Shown piece after piece: positions 25,784-34,104 of a stretch of DNA of 64,000 bases. The position numbers were made by a program, and so were the translations under genes. The stretch's first letter is position 1. Each line of letters begins with the position of its first letter. The stretch covers positions 1 through 64,000 of the forward strand of contig NZ_FQYR01000005.1 of the NCBI RefSeq assembly GCF_900141815.1. The letters run 5' to 3'. The notes beneath the pieces were generated by a model that searched no databases, was not told where the DNA came from, and was given only the letters and a program-made list of their open reading frames with translations. Origin of the DNA: Rubritalea squalenifaciens DSM 18772 (GTDB taxonomy: Bacteria; Verrucomicrobiota; Verrucomicrobiia; Verrucomicrobiales; Akkermansiaceae).

Positions 25784-26947
25784 TTATTCCTCTGGGGACT
25801 CAAGAGCCTTTACGATCTGGCGACGAAGCTCGATGACATCGATCTGGCCTGTGTGGCGGTAGAGGATCTTGCCTCCCGGTGCTACGAGGAGGGTGTGTGG
25901 GATTGGCCCTTGCCACTCGGTGTCCAGGGCGTCAGCGAGAGCGTCGAGGTCGTCAGATTGGTAGTGAAAGTTGTTGGTCTCACGGCCTTCTTTTTTGACG
26001 GACTCTACGGTGCGTGGAGCGAGAGGAAGGTGCTGCTTCGCGATGAATTTCTTCACCTTCTCGGCGTCCTTGGCTGGGTCGATGGAAATAGTGACAATGT
26101 CAAAGGGGCGCATCTGGAAGCGCTCATAGGTATCGATCAATTCCGGAAATTCAGCGATGCAGGGGCCGCAAGTGGTGGACCAGACATTGATCAGGCGGAT
26201 CTTGCCGGTGTCGTTCTTGGCGATGGTTTTGGCGAGCTTGGCATCCAGTGGATCCACGCTGACAGGAAGAGCTTTCCATTCCTCGCGTTTTTTGGCGGCC
26301 CAGTCGCGTTTCCAGGACCACTTGGTGGAGCAGCCGTAGATGCGTGTGGTGGCCTGAGGGACTTCCTTGCCTGCGAGCAGGGCATCGATGGTGTCCTTGA
26401 CGGTGTTCTTGGAGGCCGGGCCGGGGTCGCGTCGGCCGTTGTCGAACTGGCCGTGGTAAAGGAGTGTGCGCTCAGGTCCTAGGATGAAGGTATGTGGCGT
26501 GGCGAGTGCGCCGTAGGCGGTGGAGGCTTCCTGCTTATCGCCGTCATAGAGATAGGGGAATACGTAGCCGTGCTCTTTGGCGACCAGTTTCATTTCGTCG
26601 AAGGAATCGCCATAGACTGAGTAGCCCAGCTCCAGCTTCATCAGGGCTTGTGGGTCGTTGCCGGAAATGGCGACTACCTGCACGCCTTTCTCGGCGTAGT
26701 CCTTGGCGAACTGGTTGATGCGGTCACGGGAGGCACGGGCATCCGGGCAGTGGTTACAGGTGAAAATGAGGACGAGATATTTAGCATCTCTAAAGGAGTT
26801 TAGGCTGTAGGTCTTGCCGTCGGTGCCTGGCAAGCTGAAGTCCGGACCTTTGGCTCCGATGGCTAGTGGGGTAATTTTAGGAGCCTTCTGCTGGGCCGAG
26901 AGGCCCAAAGTGAGAGCTAGCAGGGATGTGGCTATAATCTTGAACAT
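25784..26947 (-). CDS. Secreted protein with two fused thioredoxin-fold domains
   Basis: 387 aa with a signal peptide (IIATSLLALTLGLSAQ). Domain 1 (about 30-200) is a redoxin/AhpC-TSA-like fold with CNHCP (Cys 64 and 67) and GALATPHTFILGP. Domain 2 (about 240-385) is TlpA-like with TTCGPCIAEF (Cys 260 and 263) and IPHTLLVAPGG. Between them a Trp/Lys-rich linker includes a lone Cys (IYGCSTKW). Both CxxC pairs are complete, so the protein may relay electrons between its two domains in the periplasm. The partner is unknown. Confidence 0.88.
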   Translation of the reverse strand: MFKIIATSLLALTLGLSAQQKAPKITPLAIGAKGPDFSLPGTDGKTYSLNSFRDAKYLVLIFTCNHCPDARASRDRINQFAKDYAEKGVQVVAISGNDPQALMKLELGYSVYGDSFDEMKLVAKEHGYVFPYLYDGDKQEASTAYGALATPHTFILGPERTLLYHGQFDNGRRDPGPASKNTVKDTIDALLAGKEVPQATTRIYGCSTKWSWKRDWAAKKREEWKALPVSVDPLDAKLAKTIAKNDTGKIRLINVWSTTCGPCIAEFPELIDTYERFQMRPFDIVTISIDPAKDAEKVKKFIAKQHLPLAPRTVESVKKEGRETNNFHYQSDDLDALADALDTEWQGPIPHTLLVAPGGKILYRHTGQIDVIELRRQIVKALESPEE

Positions 26948-27130
26948 ACGTCGATTTTCTAAGTTTTGCGTGGTATTGTGAAGGGGGAAGTATGGCTTAC
27001 TCTAATTCTAGCAAGAGTCACTTGCAGAACGGGAGGATTGAGTGAATCTTTCAGATCCTTGGTCTGGAAGACAAGTTTTTAAGAAAAATGGCTTGCTTCC
27101 GGGTCGATTTGGTATAAACCCGCCCCTCCT

Positions 27131-27400
27131 ATGGCAAAGAAGAGCTGGATCGCGCGTAACGAGCGCAAGAAAAAGACTGTAGCTAAGTATGCAAAGCTTC
27201 GCGAGCAACTTAAGCAAGAGAAAGATTATGTAGGCCTTAGCATGCTTCCACGTGATGCTTCCCCTACACGTGTAGTAAACCGCTGCGAGTACACCGGACG
27301 TCGTCACGGTTTCCTCCGCCGTTTCAAGCTTTCTCGTATTGCTTTCCGTGAACTTGCATCACACGGGATGATTCCTGGTGTGACCAAGTCCTCTTGGTAA
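27131..27400 (+). CDS. rpsN: 30S ribosomal protein S14
   Basis: 89 aa. [15 protein letters not shown], then [38 protein letters not shown] and [11 protein letters not shown] are characteristic. It lacks the two CxxC pairs of zinc-binding S14, so it is the zinc-free form of the short bacterial S14. It stands alone and not in the spc operon, and is followed by its own terminator. The 180 bases upstream show no clear regulatory element. Confidence 0.97.
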   Translation: MAKKSWIARNERKKKTVAKYAKLREQLKQEKDYVGLSMLPRDASPTRVVNRCEYTGRRHGFLRRFKLSRIAFRELASHGMIPGVTKSSW

Positions 27401-27435
27401 TTCGAGCTACAGTGCTATAGACAAATTTTTAAAAG

Positions 27436-27468
27436 ACGTGAGGCGACGTATAGTCGTCTCGCGTTTTT
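27436..27468 (+). terminator. Intrinsic terminator of rpsN
   Basis: A 12-bp stem (ACGTGAGGCGAC / GTCGTCTCGCGT, two GU pairs) with a 5-nt loop, followed by five T. Confidence 0.93.
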
Positions 27469-27486
27469 ATGCGTATATTATCTCGT

Positions 27487-27747
27487 ATGCCACTGTATGA
27501 ATATATCTCCAAGGCCCCCGGTGAAGCTGGGAAGAGCTGCCGTGTTTGTTCAAAGGGCTTCGAGCTGAGACGTCCTGTAGATCGTGAGGCCCTTGAGGCG
27601 TGCCCGCTCTGCAAGAATCCGGTGAAGAAGGTGATTAGCCGGATCAATACCCCGAAAATTACCAAGCCACTGTCCGTGACTGATGCTAAGAAAGCTGGAT
27701 TCAGCGTTCTGGAGCGCCGTGAGGACGGAAATTTTGAGAGGCTCTAA
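27487..27747 (+). CDS. FmdB-like zinc ribbon protein
   Basis: 86 aa from the ATG at 27487. The family's start MPxYEY appears as MPLYEYIS, followed by two zinc knuckles, CRVC and CPLC, and a basic region (NPVKKVISRINTP). Putative regulatory or nucleic-acid-binding protein; no function is established for most members. An ATG at 27469 is open but lies at the end of the preceding terminator. Compared with typical members there is a short insertion (KAPGEAGKS) before the first CxxC. Confidence 0.85.
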   Translation: MPLYEYISKAPGEAGKSCRVCSKGFELRRPVDREALEACPLCKNPVKKVISRINTPKITKPLSVTDAKKAGFSVLERREDGNFERL

Positions 27748-27880
27748 GTGCCTGTGGCGGTAGTTCCCTTATTTTTTTCTAGAAATACGAAGTTTTTCAG
27801 GAACGATACCCTCTTTATAGAAAAATTGATCGGCCTCTCCAGCATGCAACGGGTGTTGAACAGGAGAGCCGAGAACAGCG

Positions 27881-29332
27881 ATGAGTGCGACAGATATTGA
27901 GCCTTCGAGTATGATGCTGCAGAGTTTTCTGCAGCTAGCCGTTAATGCAGAAGTGCCAACGAGTTGGCCAACCATAGAAGAGACCCTGCTATTTTTGGTG
28001 ATTTGTGTCTTCTTCCTTTTGTTAAATGCCTTTTTCGTGGCTTCCGAATTCGCCATCGTCAAAGTGCGGGGAAGTCAGATCGACATGGAGAGCGGGAAAA
28101 CCCGCAACGCGGAGCAGGCGAAGTCGATCGTGGGGAATCTGGATGGCTACCTCTCCGCAAACCAGCTGGGGATTACCATTGCCTCCTTGGCTTTGGCGAT
28201 TTTTGCAGAGCCATACATTGATAAGGTGCTGCGATATCTCTTTCTGAATCGTTTCGATACGTGGTTCGGGTGGGATCTGAGTGTCTGGGAGGATATCGTG
28301 ACCAGTGCCTCACATGCTATGACTTTGATGTTCTTCACGGTCTTTCACGTGGTGATCGGTGAACTCATTCCTAAAACAATCGCTATCCGTAAGCCGCTTC
28401 CTGTGACTTTGGCCGTCGCGAAGCCGCTCCATCTCTTCTATGTGATCTTTAAACCCTTGATCTGGGTGCTCAATGGGATGGCCAACCTGATTCTCAAGCA
28501 TGTGCTGAGGGTGGCTCCAGTGAGCGAGGGTGAGCACGTGCACTCCGCAGAGGAGCTGGCTCTCTTGGTGGCCGAGAGTGGAGCCCAGCAGGAGGTGACT
28601 GACACCGAGCGTGAGATTCTAATCAATGCTCTGGCCCTGAATGATCTTTATGTGCGTGATGTCATGACACCTCGTAGTGACGTGGTCGCGCTGGATGTAG
28701 ATGATCCTTTCGCCAAGAATCTAGATATCGCCGCACGCACGATGCATACCCGTTTTCCGCTGGTTAAAGGGCATCTGGATAATGCGCTGGGCTTGGTGCA
28801 CATCAAGGACTTGCTGAGATTTAACAGCACGGATAATCCAGATCTGATGTCTATCAAGAGGGACTTGAAGGTGGTTCCGGAGACGATGCCGCTGGATGTC
28901 TTGCTGAAATTCTTCCTCAAAGAGCACGCTCACCTCGCCATGGTGGTGGATGAGTTTGGTGATCCCTCAGGTCTGGTCTTCCTTGATAACGTGATGGAAG
29001 AGCTCGTGGGTGATATCCATGATGAGTTCGACTCCGAGGAGAGTCAGTTTACCCGCGTCAATGAACAGGAGTTCGTGGTGGAAGGATCTATTACGCTCAA
29101 TGAGCTTTCTGACCACGAGCCGGAAGTGGATATTGAGAGTGGTGAAGTGACCACGGTAGGCGGATACATTACCCAGCAGATGGGGCGTATTCCTGAGCCA
29201 GGGGAGACGCTGGATATCCTGGGCTACGAAGCCAAGGTGACGAGTACCGATGGCCGTCGTGTTGGTCAGGTGCACTTCCGCAAGTTTGCTGAGGCCGAGT
29301 CTTCGGAAGGAGCTGAAGAGGAAGTCGCTTAA
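27881..29332 (+). CDS. CNNM/CorC-type hemolysin family membrane protein
   Basis: 483 aa. DUF21/CNNM membrane domain at about 25-205 (FFVASEFAIVKVR, GYLSANQLGITIASLALA, HVVIGELIPKTIAIRKP), a CBS pair at about 235-365 (DVMTPRSDVVALDVDDPF, VHIKDLLRF, LAMVVDEFGDPSGLVFLDN), and a CorC_HlyC C-terminal domain at about 385-470 (EFVVEGSITLNELS, VTTVGGYI). The family is linked to Mg2+ or cobalt efflux and resistance. The N-terminus is slightly longer than usual. Confidence 0.93.
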   Translation: MSATDIEPSSMMLQSFLQLAVNAEVPTSWPTIEETLLFLVICVFFLLLNAFFVASEFAIVKVRGSQIDMESGKTRNAEQAKSIVGNLDGYLSANQLGITIASLALAIFAEPYIDKVLRYLFLNRFDTWFGWDLSVWEDIVTSASHAMTLMFFTVFHVVIGELIPKTIAIRKPLPVTLAVAKPLHLFYVIFKPLIWVLNGMANLILKHVLRVAPVSEGEHVHSAEELALLVAESGAQQEVTDTEREILINALALNDLYVRDVMTPRSDVVALDVDDPFAKNLDIAARTMHTRFPLVKGHLDNALGLVHIKDLLRFNSTDNPDLMSIKRDLKVVPETMPLDVLLKFFLKEHAHLAMVVDEFGDPSGLVFLDNVMEELVGDIHDEFDSEESQFTRVNEQEFVVEGSITLNELSDHEPEVDIESGEVTTVGGYITQQMGRIPEPGETLDILGYEAKVTSTDGRRVGQVHFRKFAEAESSEGAEEEVA

Positions 29333-29343
29333 GAAGATAAAGT

Positions 29344-29376
29344 AAACGGCCGCGAGATGATCTCGCGACCGTTTTG
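29344..29376. terminator. Terminator hairpin between convergent genes
   Basis: A stem AAACGG-CGCGAGA / TCTCGCG-CCGTTT, with one A-C mismatch and T's on both sides, serves the CNNM gene and possibly the convergent PEP-CTERM gene. Confidence 0.85.
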
Positions 29377-29406
29377 GATACACACATGTACTATTCGTGA
29401 AGTCTG

Positions 29407-30255
29407 TTAAGCTCGGCGCTTTCTGAGAAGGAATACCGCAGCGCCCAGTCCAAGCATGGCTACTCCAGATGGCTCGGGTACTGAAGTGACTGAGATGTTA
29501 TCGATACCCCACTGCGCTTTGGAATCTACGGCTCTGAACTCAAGCGAGGCTAGATCGTTTGTATTGAAGTAGGAGCCGGTGATGGATGAGACCCCATTGC
29601 CTGCGGTGTAGTCGGCCCCATCTAGATTGATAGTAACCTGGGAGCTCGTGCCGTTTGTTGGCCATAGAGAAGCGAGGTTGTTCTCAATGCCGAGACTGGT
29701 GATGTTGCTGGTTCCTGTAACGTCGACATTGACAGTGGATAGGTCGTTGCGCTGGTAGAAGCCGCCATTACCGAAGGCTATGGTGAAGATGGCGTTGCCT
29801 GATAGGTCGCGCCCGGTCACGAGCATGCCGCCTGGTTGACCGCCAGTGTTGAAGCAGGTCGCGTCAAAGTTGATTGAGGTGCCAGTCAGGCTGGTGCTGC
29901 TGGTCAGGTTAAGTTCAGCAAAAGAGTTGTGCTCGCCGGTGGCTCCAAAGGTGGCTGTATTGTTTGAGGCGCCGATGAGGAGGAAGTTGCCGCTCATGCC
30001 TGTGGCAGAGCCGTTTGAGATAAGAACCTGGGAGTCTTGAGTGGCGCTCGTAGTGGGTGTTTCCCAGGAGCCGATACTCGTACCGCTGTTGAGGTTTGCG
30101 CTAGTCGTAGCTGTATTGCCAGATGGAGTAGCGTTGGTTGCGGAGGTTTCCGTGGTGGAGCCGGAGAAATCCGCGCTAAAGACAGTGGCTGCCTGAGTAC
30201 TGCTGATCGAGCTTAAGCTGGCCAGGATTACGGCTACAGAGATAGGTGTTTTCAT
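29407..30255 (-). CDS. PEP-CTERM sorting domain protein
   Basis: 282 aa. Signal peptide (VAVILASLSSISSTQA), Ser/Thr/Asn-rich beta-sandwich body with LEFRAVDSKAQWGIDNISV near the end, then the sorting tail VPEPSGVAML, a hydrophobic helix and RKRRA. It would be secreted and processed by an exosortase. The sequence of the body is unlike the other PEP-CTERM protein in this window. It is followed on the upstream side by a regulator gene on the same strand, 119 nt away. Confidence 0.92.
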   Translation of the reverse strand: MKTPISVAVILASLSSISSTQAATVFSADFSGSTTETSATNATPSGNTATTSANLNSGTSIGSWETPTTSATQDSQVLISNGSATGMSGNFLLIGASNNTATFGATGEHNSFAELNLTSSTSLTGTSINFDATCFNTGGQPGGMLVTGRDLSGNAIFTIAFGNGGFYQRNDLSTVNVDVTGTSNITSLGIENNLASLWPTNGTSSQVTINLDGADYTAGNGVSSITGSYFNTNDLASLEFRAVDSKAQWGIDNISVTSVPEPSGVAMLGLGAAVFLLRKRRA

Positions 30256-30282
30256 TGTTTCAAGTGTTGAGTGTTAAGTGGT

Positions 30283-30305
30283 GGTGCACTTCTGTAAGGT
30301 GCACC
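30283..30305. promoter_or_regulatory. Inverted repeat in the upstream region of the PEP-CTERM gene
   Basis: GGTGCAC-N9-GTGCACC, a perfect 7-bp inverted repeat starting 28 nt ahead of the ATG of the PEP-CTERM gene. It has the symmetry of a dimer operator and lies next to a wHTH regulator gene, which makes it a candidate binding site. It could equally form an RNA hairpin in the leader. Confidence 0.35.
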
Positions 30306-30374
30306 GCTCTTCCTTTATCTGCTCAAAACTTGTGGGGACAATGATTGATGATTATTTAGCTGTGTATGAAAAGT

Positions 30375-31448
30375 TCATAGTTTGCGGTGGGGAGACAGAC
30401 TCATGCCGGGGTGCCAAGTAGGCGCGATCTCAATATCCTGAGAGGGAAGAAGCTGCCCTTTGGAATCGAGAAGCAACTGCATGCTGATTTCACAGGCTCT
30501 TTGCTCGCCGATATCGAAATGGGCAATGCTTGGGTAGAAGAATTGGAGGTCTGGATGGTGTGAAAGGCAGATGATTGAGATATCTTCTGTGATCTTGATC
30601 TGTCTCTGATTCAGGAATGAAAGTGTCATGAGCAGTTGCTCATGATTGCCTAAGATGAGGCAAGTAGGGGGAGTGTATTGAAATATCTTACTTAACTCCT
30701 CATGGTATTCGTGGGCGGACTTGGCGCTGAACGCGGGGAGGTGGTAATTGGGGCTCAGCGTTGGTAAGTGGGGTGGTTGTGAGGCAATAAGCTGCGTTAG
30801 CAGAGTTTGATGAAGCTTGTCTCTCTTGTTTAGTAAAGGGGAGACCACCCGGGTGTGGCCTGCATTCCAGGCCTTCTTGAAACCTTGTTCAAGCAAGGTG
30901 ATGTGCCTTGTGTAGGTGTTTGGGATGTCAGTTTTTGTCATGCCAATCCCTGCCGTAGGTATTTCAAGGCTGAGGGCGACCTCTGCACAGAAGACCGGGC
31001 AAATGTAGGTGATGATGCCTTGTGGTTTGATGACTCTGAGGGACCGGCGTAGAGTTGCCGGCGAGTCTGGGGCGTTGAGGTATTCGACCTCTATGTTAGA
31101 TTTGGCTCCCAAGTTTTTGGCTGTTGCGATGACGTTCGCCAGTGTGTGAGGGAGTTGGTATGATGGCTCGGGGCCGATAATGAGAAACTTGGGCCTCTCG
31201 GGGTTGCTGCTTGAGTTGCGCAGTTTTTCAAGCTGGTCTATGTTGACCTTCCTTCGTTTCCCAGGGCTTGACGGCTCAAGTACCTTGAGAAACTCCAGGT
31301 GTTCCAGGCATTGCTCGATTGTCGGGCGGCTGGCGCTGTATTGTTTACATAATGGACCGATACCTGGTAGCTGGGGAGCAGGGTTTCTGCAGAGCTCATC
31401 TAACATGGCCTCTGCTACCTGCTCCCAGCGTTTGAGATACTTGCCCAT
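30375..31448 (-). CDS. wHTH (GntR-like) regulator with LacI-type sensor domain
   Basis: 357 aa. N-terminal winged helix at about 5-70 (VAEAMLDELCRNPAPQLPGI, SASRPTIEQCLEHLEFL), then a periplasmic-binding-protein-like domain (PKFLIIGPEPSYQLPHT, CLILGNHEQLLMTLSFL, IKITEDISIICLSHHPDL). This two-part layout is frequent in Verrucomicrobia and fits a ligand-controlled repressor for sugar or peptide use. It overlaps the preceding transporter by one base (31448), which suggests that the transporter and regulator form one unit. The N-terminal HTH is divergent from standard GntR. Confidence 0.85.
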   Translation of the reverse strand: MGKYLKRWEQVAEAMLDELCRNPAPQLPGIGPLCKQYSASRPTIEQCLEHLEFLKVLEPSSPGKRRKVNIDQLEKLRNSSSNPERPKFLIIGPEPSYQLPHTLANVIATAKNLGAKSNIEVEYLNAPDSPATLRRSLRVIKPQGIITYICPVFCAEVALSLEIPTAGIGMTKTDIPNTYTRHITLLEQGFKKAWNAGHTRVVSPLLNKRDKLHQTLLTQLIASQPPHLPTLSPNYHLPAFSAKSAHEYHEELSKIFQYTPPTCLILGNHEQLLMTLSFLNQRQIKITEDISIICLSHHPDLQFFYPSIAHFDIGEQRACEISMQLLLDSKGQLLPSQDIEIAPTWHPGMSLSPHRKL

Positions 31449-33319
31449 TACGCGGCTTCCTTGAACTTCATCGAGACGGGGATGAAGATGAGGGAGGTGA
31501 CGAACATTAGGCCAGTGAAGAACCAGAAGTAGGAGGCTCCCTGAAGCTTGGTCTGACCGCCGGCGATGAACTCGCGCTTGAAGGGGGACTTTGGATCTGA
31601 TGAGGCTTCAGCTTCCTCGATGCCGAGTTCCTTTTTGCGACTTTCTAGCCAGGTTTCTTCTGGTTGGATGGCGGCGAGTATGGACTCTTTCTTTTCCTCG
31701 GTAGATGGGGCTTCGTATTCCAAGTTTACGCCAGTGTCCCACTGAGTCAGTGGTGTCTTGTCCGGGCCGTCGGAAAGGATGCGGCACATGGTGGAGTTGA
31801 TCAGTAGATAGCGTAGTGGGTTGCCCCACGGATCTTTGATTTCAGCGACAAGCGCGTTGCCTTTCTCAGTGAGGGGGAATTTAAATTCGTTCTCTGAGGC
31901 GTATTGCTGGATAAGATCCGCCGCTTGTTTCAGGGATTCCTGACCGGGGACTTGGCGGGAGTCGACAGCGCCTTTTTGGTTGTAGGTGATGATGATGTCA
32001 TCCTCAGTAGATTGTTTGCCATCAAGGCCGGCATAGGTATAGGTCTTGGCCTCATTGTTGCCACTTTCCTTTTGCTTCTGATAGTCGGCAAGTTCGTTCT
32101 TTGTCGGAGATTCGACTTGGATGAAGCTATTGACCGCAGCGGTGAGCAGGTTACCGGAGGCTACGGCTGCCAGATTGATCGCCATGATCCAGGACTTCAT
32201 GGATTTCGGGGAATTCCTGTAGGCGAATTCAAGGCCGACGATGGATACCATGATCTCACCTGAGGTGAGGAGGAGGTAGGCAAGGAGCTGCCACCAGATG
32301 GTAGGTTTTTCTCCGGCGCCGATCCATTCTTGAATCAAGGCGCTGAGGGCAAAGGAGGCTGCGGTAAGGAAGAGGCCGATGCCCATCTTGCGCAGTGGGG
32401 TGAGTTTCCAGAACTTGTCGACGTTTGGGTAGATGATGTAGGTGAAGACGGGAATGAGGACGAGAATCAGGAAGGGGTTGGCTGCCTGGATCTGGGAAGG
32501 CAGCACGTTAATGCCAAAGATGTTTCTATCCATATCCTGGGACTGGAAGACCCAGGTGGTGGCCGTCTGATCGAAGAGGGACCAGAAGACCGAGATGAAG
32601 GCGAAGACGCCTGCCAGCTTGAGAATGGTCTTGAGGCCTGTTTTGGAGAAAATTTCGTTGGTGAATGTCTGTCCTGCGGGGGGGATGTGAACAAACTCGT
32701 TTCTGCCCATCCAGAAAGCCAGGGTAGCCACTGCCATCAAGGCGCCGGGAATGCCGAAGGCCCAATGTGGTCCGTACCACTCCAGTGTCCAGGGAATGAT
32801 GAGGGTGGAAATGACGGAGCCAAGGTTGATAGAGAAGTAGAACCAGTTGAAGACGCGGGTAAGCAGGTGCTGGTTGTTCGGGCCGAACTGGTCGCCTACG
32901 TGGGCGGATACACAGGGCTTGATCCCGCCTGCGCCGATGGTGATGAGGCCCAGGCCTAAGATGAGGAACCATTTGGCGGGGCCGGCAATTCCCATGAGGG
33001 CCAGTGAGAAGTGGCCCAAGCAGTAGACAATGGAGAGAGCGATGATGGTTTTGTACTTCCCGAAGAATCGATCGGAGATGATCGCCCCGGCGAGTGGGGT
33101 GATGTAGACCCAGAAGACGAAAGTGTGTACCCACTCGGCTGATGTGGCCTCGCTGACCGCATCCGTGGCCGTGCTCCCCATCAAGTGGAGGTATTGAACG
33201 ATGAAGACGGCCAGTGCGGCCTTCATTCCGTAAAAGGAGAATCGCTCGGCCGCTTCGTTGCCGATGATGTAGGGAATGCCCGTAGGCATTTTTTCAGAAT
33301 CAGAAGGTGTGGTGCGCAT
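31448..33319 (-). CDS. POT-family peptide transporter with a large internal insertion
   Basis: 623 aa, against about 480-520 for most POT/PTR proteins. The membrane core is typical: YIIGNEAAERFSFYGMKAAL (the ExxER region), ITPLAGAIISDRFFGKYKTI, GAGGIKPCVSAHVGDQFG and FYFSINLGSV. It would import di- and tripeptides with protons. A soluble insert of about 190 residues (400-590) precedes the last membrane helix. It contains GLDGKQSTEDDI and DPWGNPLRY...SDGPDKTPLT, which resemble the C-terminal core of type II secretion pseudopilins (DPWGxPY...GxDGxxGTxDDI). The gene overlaps the wHTH regulator by one base. Confidence 0.9.
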   Translation of the reverse strand: MRTTPSDSEKMPTGIPYIIGNEAAERFSFYGMKAALAVFIVQYLHLMGSTATDAVSEATSAEWVHTFVFWVYITPLAGAIISDRFFGKYKTIIALSIVYCLGHFSLALMGIAGPAKWFLILGLGLITIGAGGIKPCVSAHVGDQFGPNNQHLLTRVFNWFYFSINLGSVISTLIIPWTLEWYGPHWAFGIPGALMAVATLAFWMGRNEFVHIPPAGQTFTNEIFSKTGLKTILKLAGVFAFISVFWSLFDQTATTWVFQSQDMDRNIFGINVLPSQIQAANPFLILVLIPVFTYIIYPNVDKFWKLTPLRKMGIGLFLTAASFALSALIQEWIGAGEKPTIWWQLLAYLLLTSGEIMVSIVGLEFAYRNSPKSMKSWIMAINLAAVASGNLLTAAVNSFIQVESPTKNELADYQKQKESGNNEAKTYTYAGLDGKQSTEDDIIITYNQKGAVDSRQVPGQESLKQAADLIQQYASENEFKFPLTEKGNALVAEIKDPWGNPLRYLLINSTMCRILSDGPDKTPLTQWDTGVNLEYEAPSTEEKKESILAAIQPEETWLESRKKELGIEEAEASSDPKSPFKREFIAGGQTKLQGASYFWFFTGLMFVTSLIFIPVSMKFKEAA

Positions 33320-33346
33320 GAGAGCTGGTAAGGTAGGTTCTTTTGC

Positions 33347-34009
33347 TTAGGAAAGGGATGATGTTAGTTCTGAGGTGAGGATGCTGTGTAGCATGGATAC
33401 AGAGTCAGCGGTGTGGGAAGGAGATTCTGCCTGAAGCTGGTCCAGGTCATGGTATCCCCAAGTGACGGCCAGTGAGCTGATTCCCGCATTTCGGGCAGTG
33501 ATCAGGTCCACGGTGGAGTCTCCCACAAGGATGGCATCCGCCGGGGAGCATCCGATGCTCTGTAGGATCTCATGTACGCCGGATGGGTCCGGTTTTTTCT
33601 CAATATGCTCACGTTGACCCAAAATGAGGTCGAAAATCTCTCCCGGGAAGAAGTGTTCGACGATCTCCGTGGTGAAATGATGGGGCTTGTTGGAAAGGAT
33701 GCTGAGGCTGTGGCCCAGAGTCTTGAGCTCGGTGAGGAGTGGCTCAATGCCCTGGAAGACCAGAGTGCCAGTTTTCCATTCACGGGAATAGTGGGCGGCA
33801 AAGGAGGCTTGTAGTTTGTCGATGGTGTCCTCGCTCTGGTCCGGGGCGGAGCGCTTGCAGAGCATGCGGGCTCCATCACCTATGAAGCTGCGGACGGCGG
33901 CATCGCTGTGCGTGGGGAGACCTGTCTCTGCCGAAGCCGCATTGAGGGCGGCTGCGATACCGGGCAGGGATTCCACGAGGGTGCCATCGAGGTCGAAAAT
34001 AATATGCAT
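33347..34009 (-). CDS. gph: HAD hydrolase, phosphoglycolate phosphatase-like
   Basis: 220 aa. HAD motifs: FDLDGTLVES (Asp nucleophile at 6), a cap helix region, SILSNKPHHF (motif II), the Lys in EKKPDPSGV (motif III), and VGDSTVDLITARNAG (motif IV). This matches Gph/PGP-type phosphatases that remove 2-phosphoglycolate, although HAD substrate specificity cannot be read with certainty. It lies 27 nt after the peptide transporter's start on the other side and is on the same strand. Confidence 0.88.
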   Translation of the reverse strand: MHIIFDLDGTLVESLPGIAAALNAASAETGLPTHSDAAVRSFIGDGARMLCKRSAPDQSEDTIDKLQASFAAHYSREWKTGTLVFQGIEPLLTELKTLGHSLSILSNKPHHFTTEIVEHFFPGEIFDLILGQREHIEKKPDPSGVHEILQSIGCSPADAILVGDSTVDLITARNAGISSLAVTWGYHDLDQLQAESPSHTADSVSMLHSILTSELTSSLS

Positions 34010-34104
34010 GAATGGGAATGAGTTACGGGCTGGTGGGGAGTCTTGAGCTTATGGCGGTAGTTTCAAGTTTGAAGTTTTCTTCTGGTGGGCTAGAGCTGGG
34101 GCAG

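Noticed and set aside
25699-25803. A longer start for the small membrane protein gene at 25336
   Set aside because: The extension crosses the neighbour's terminator hairpin and overlaps that gene's end; the ATG at 25698 gives a sensible protein.
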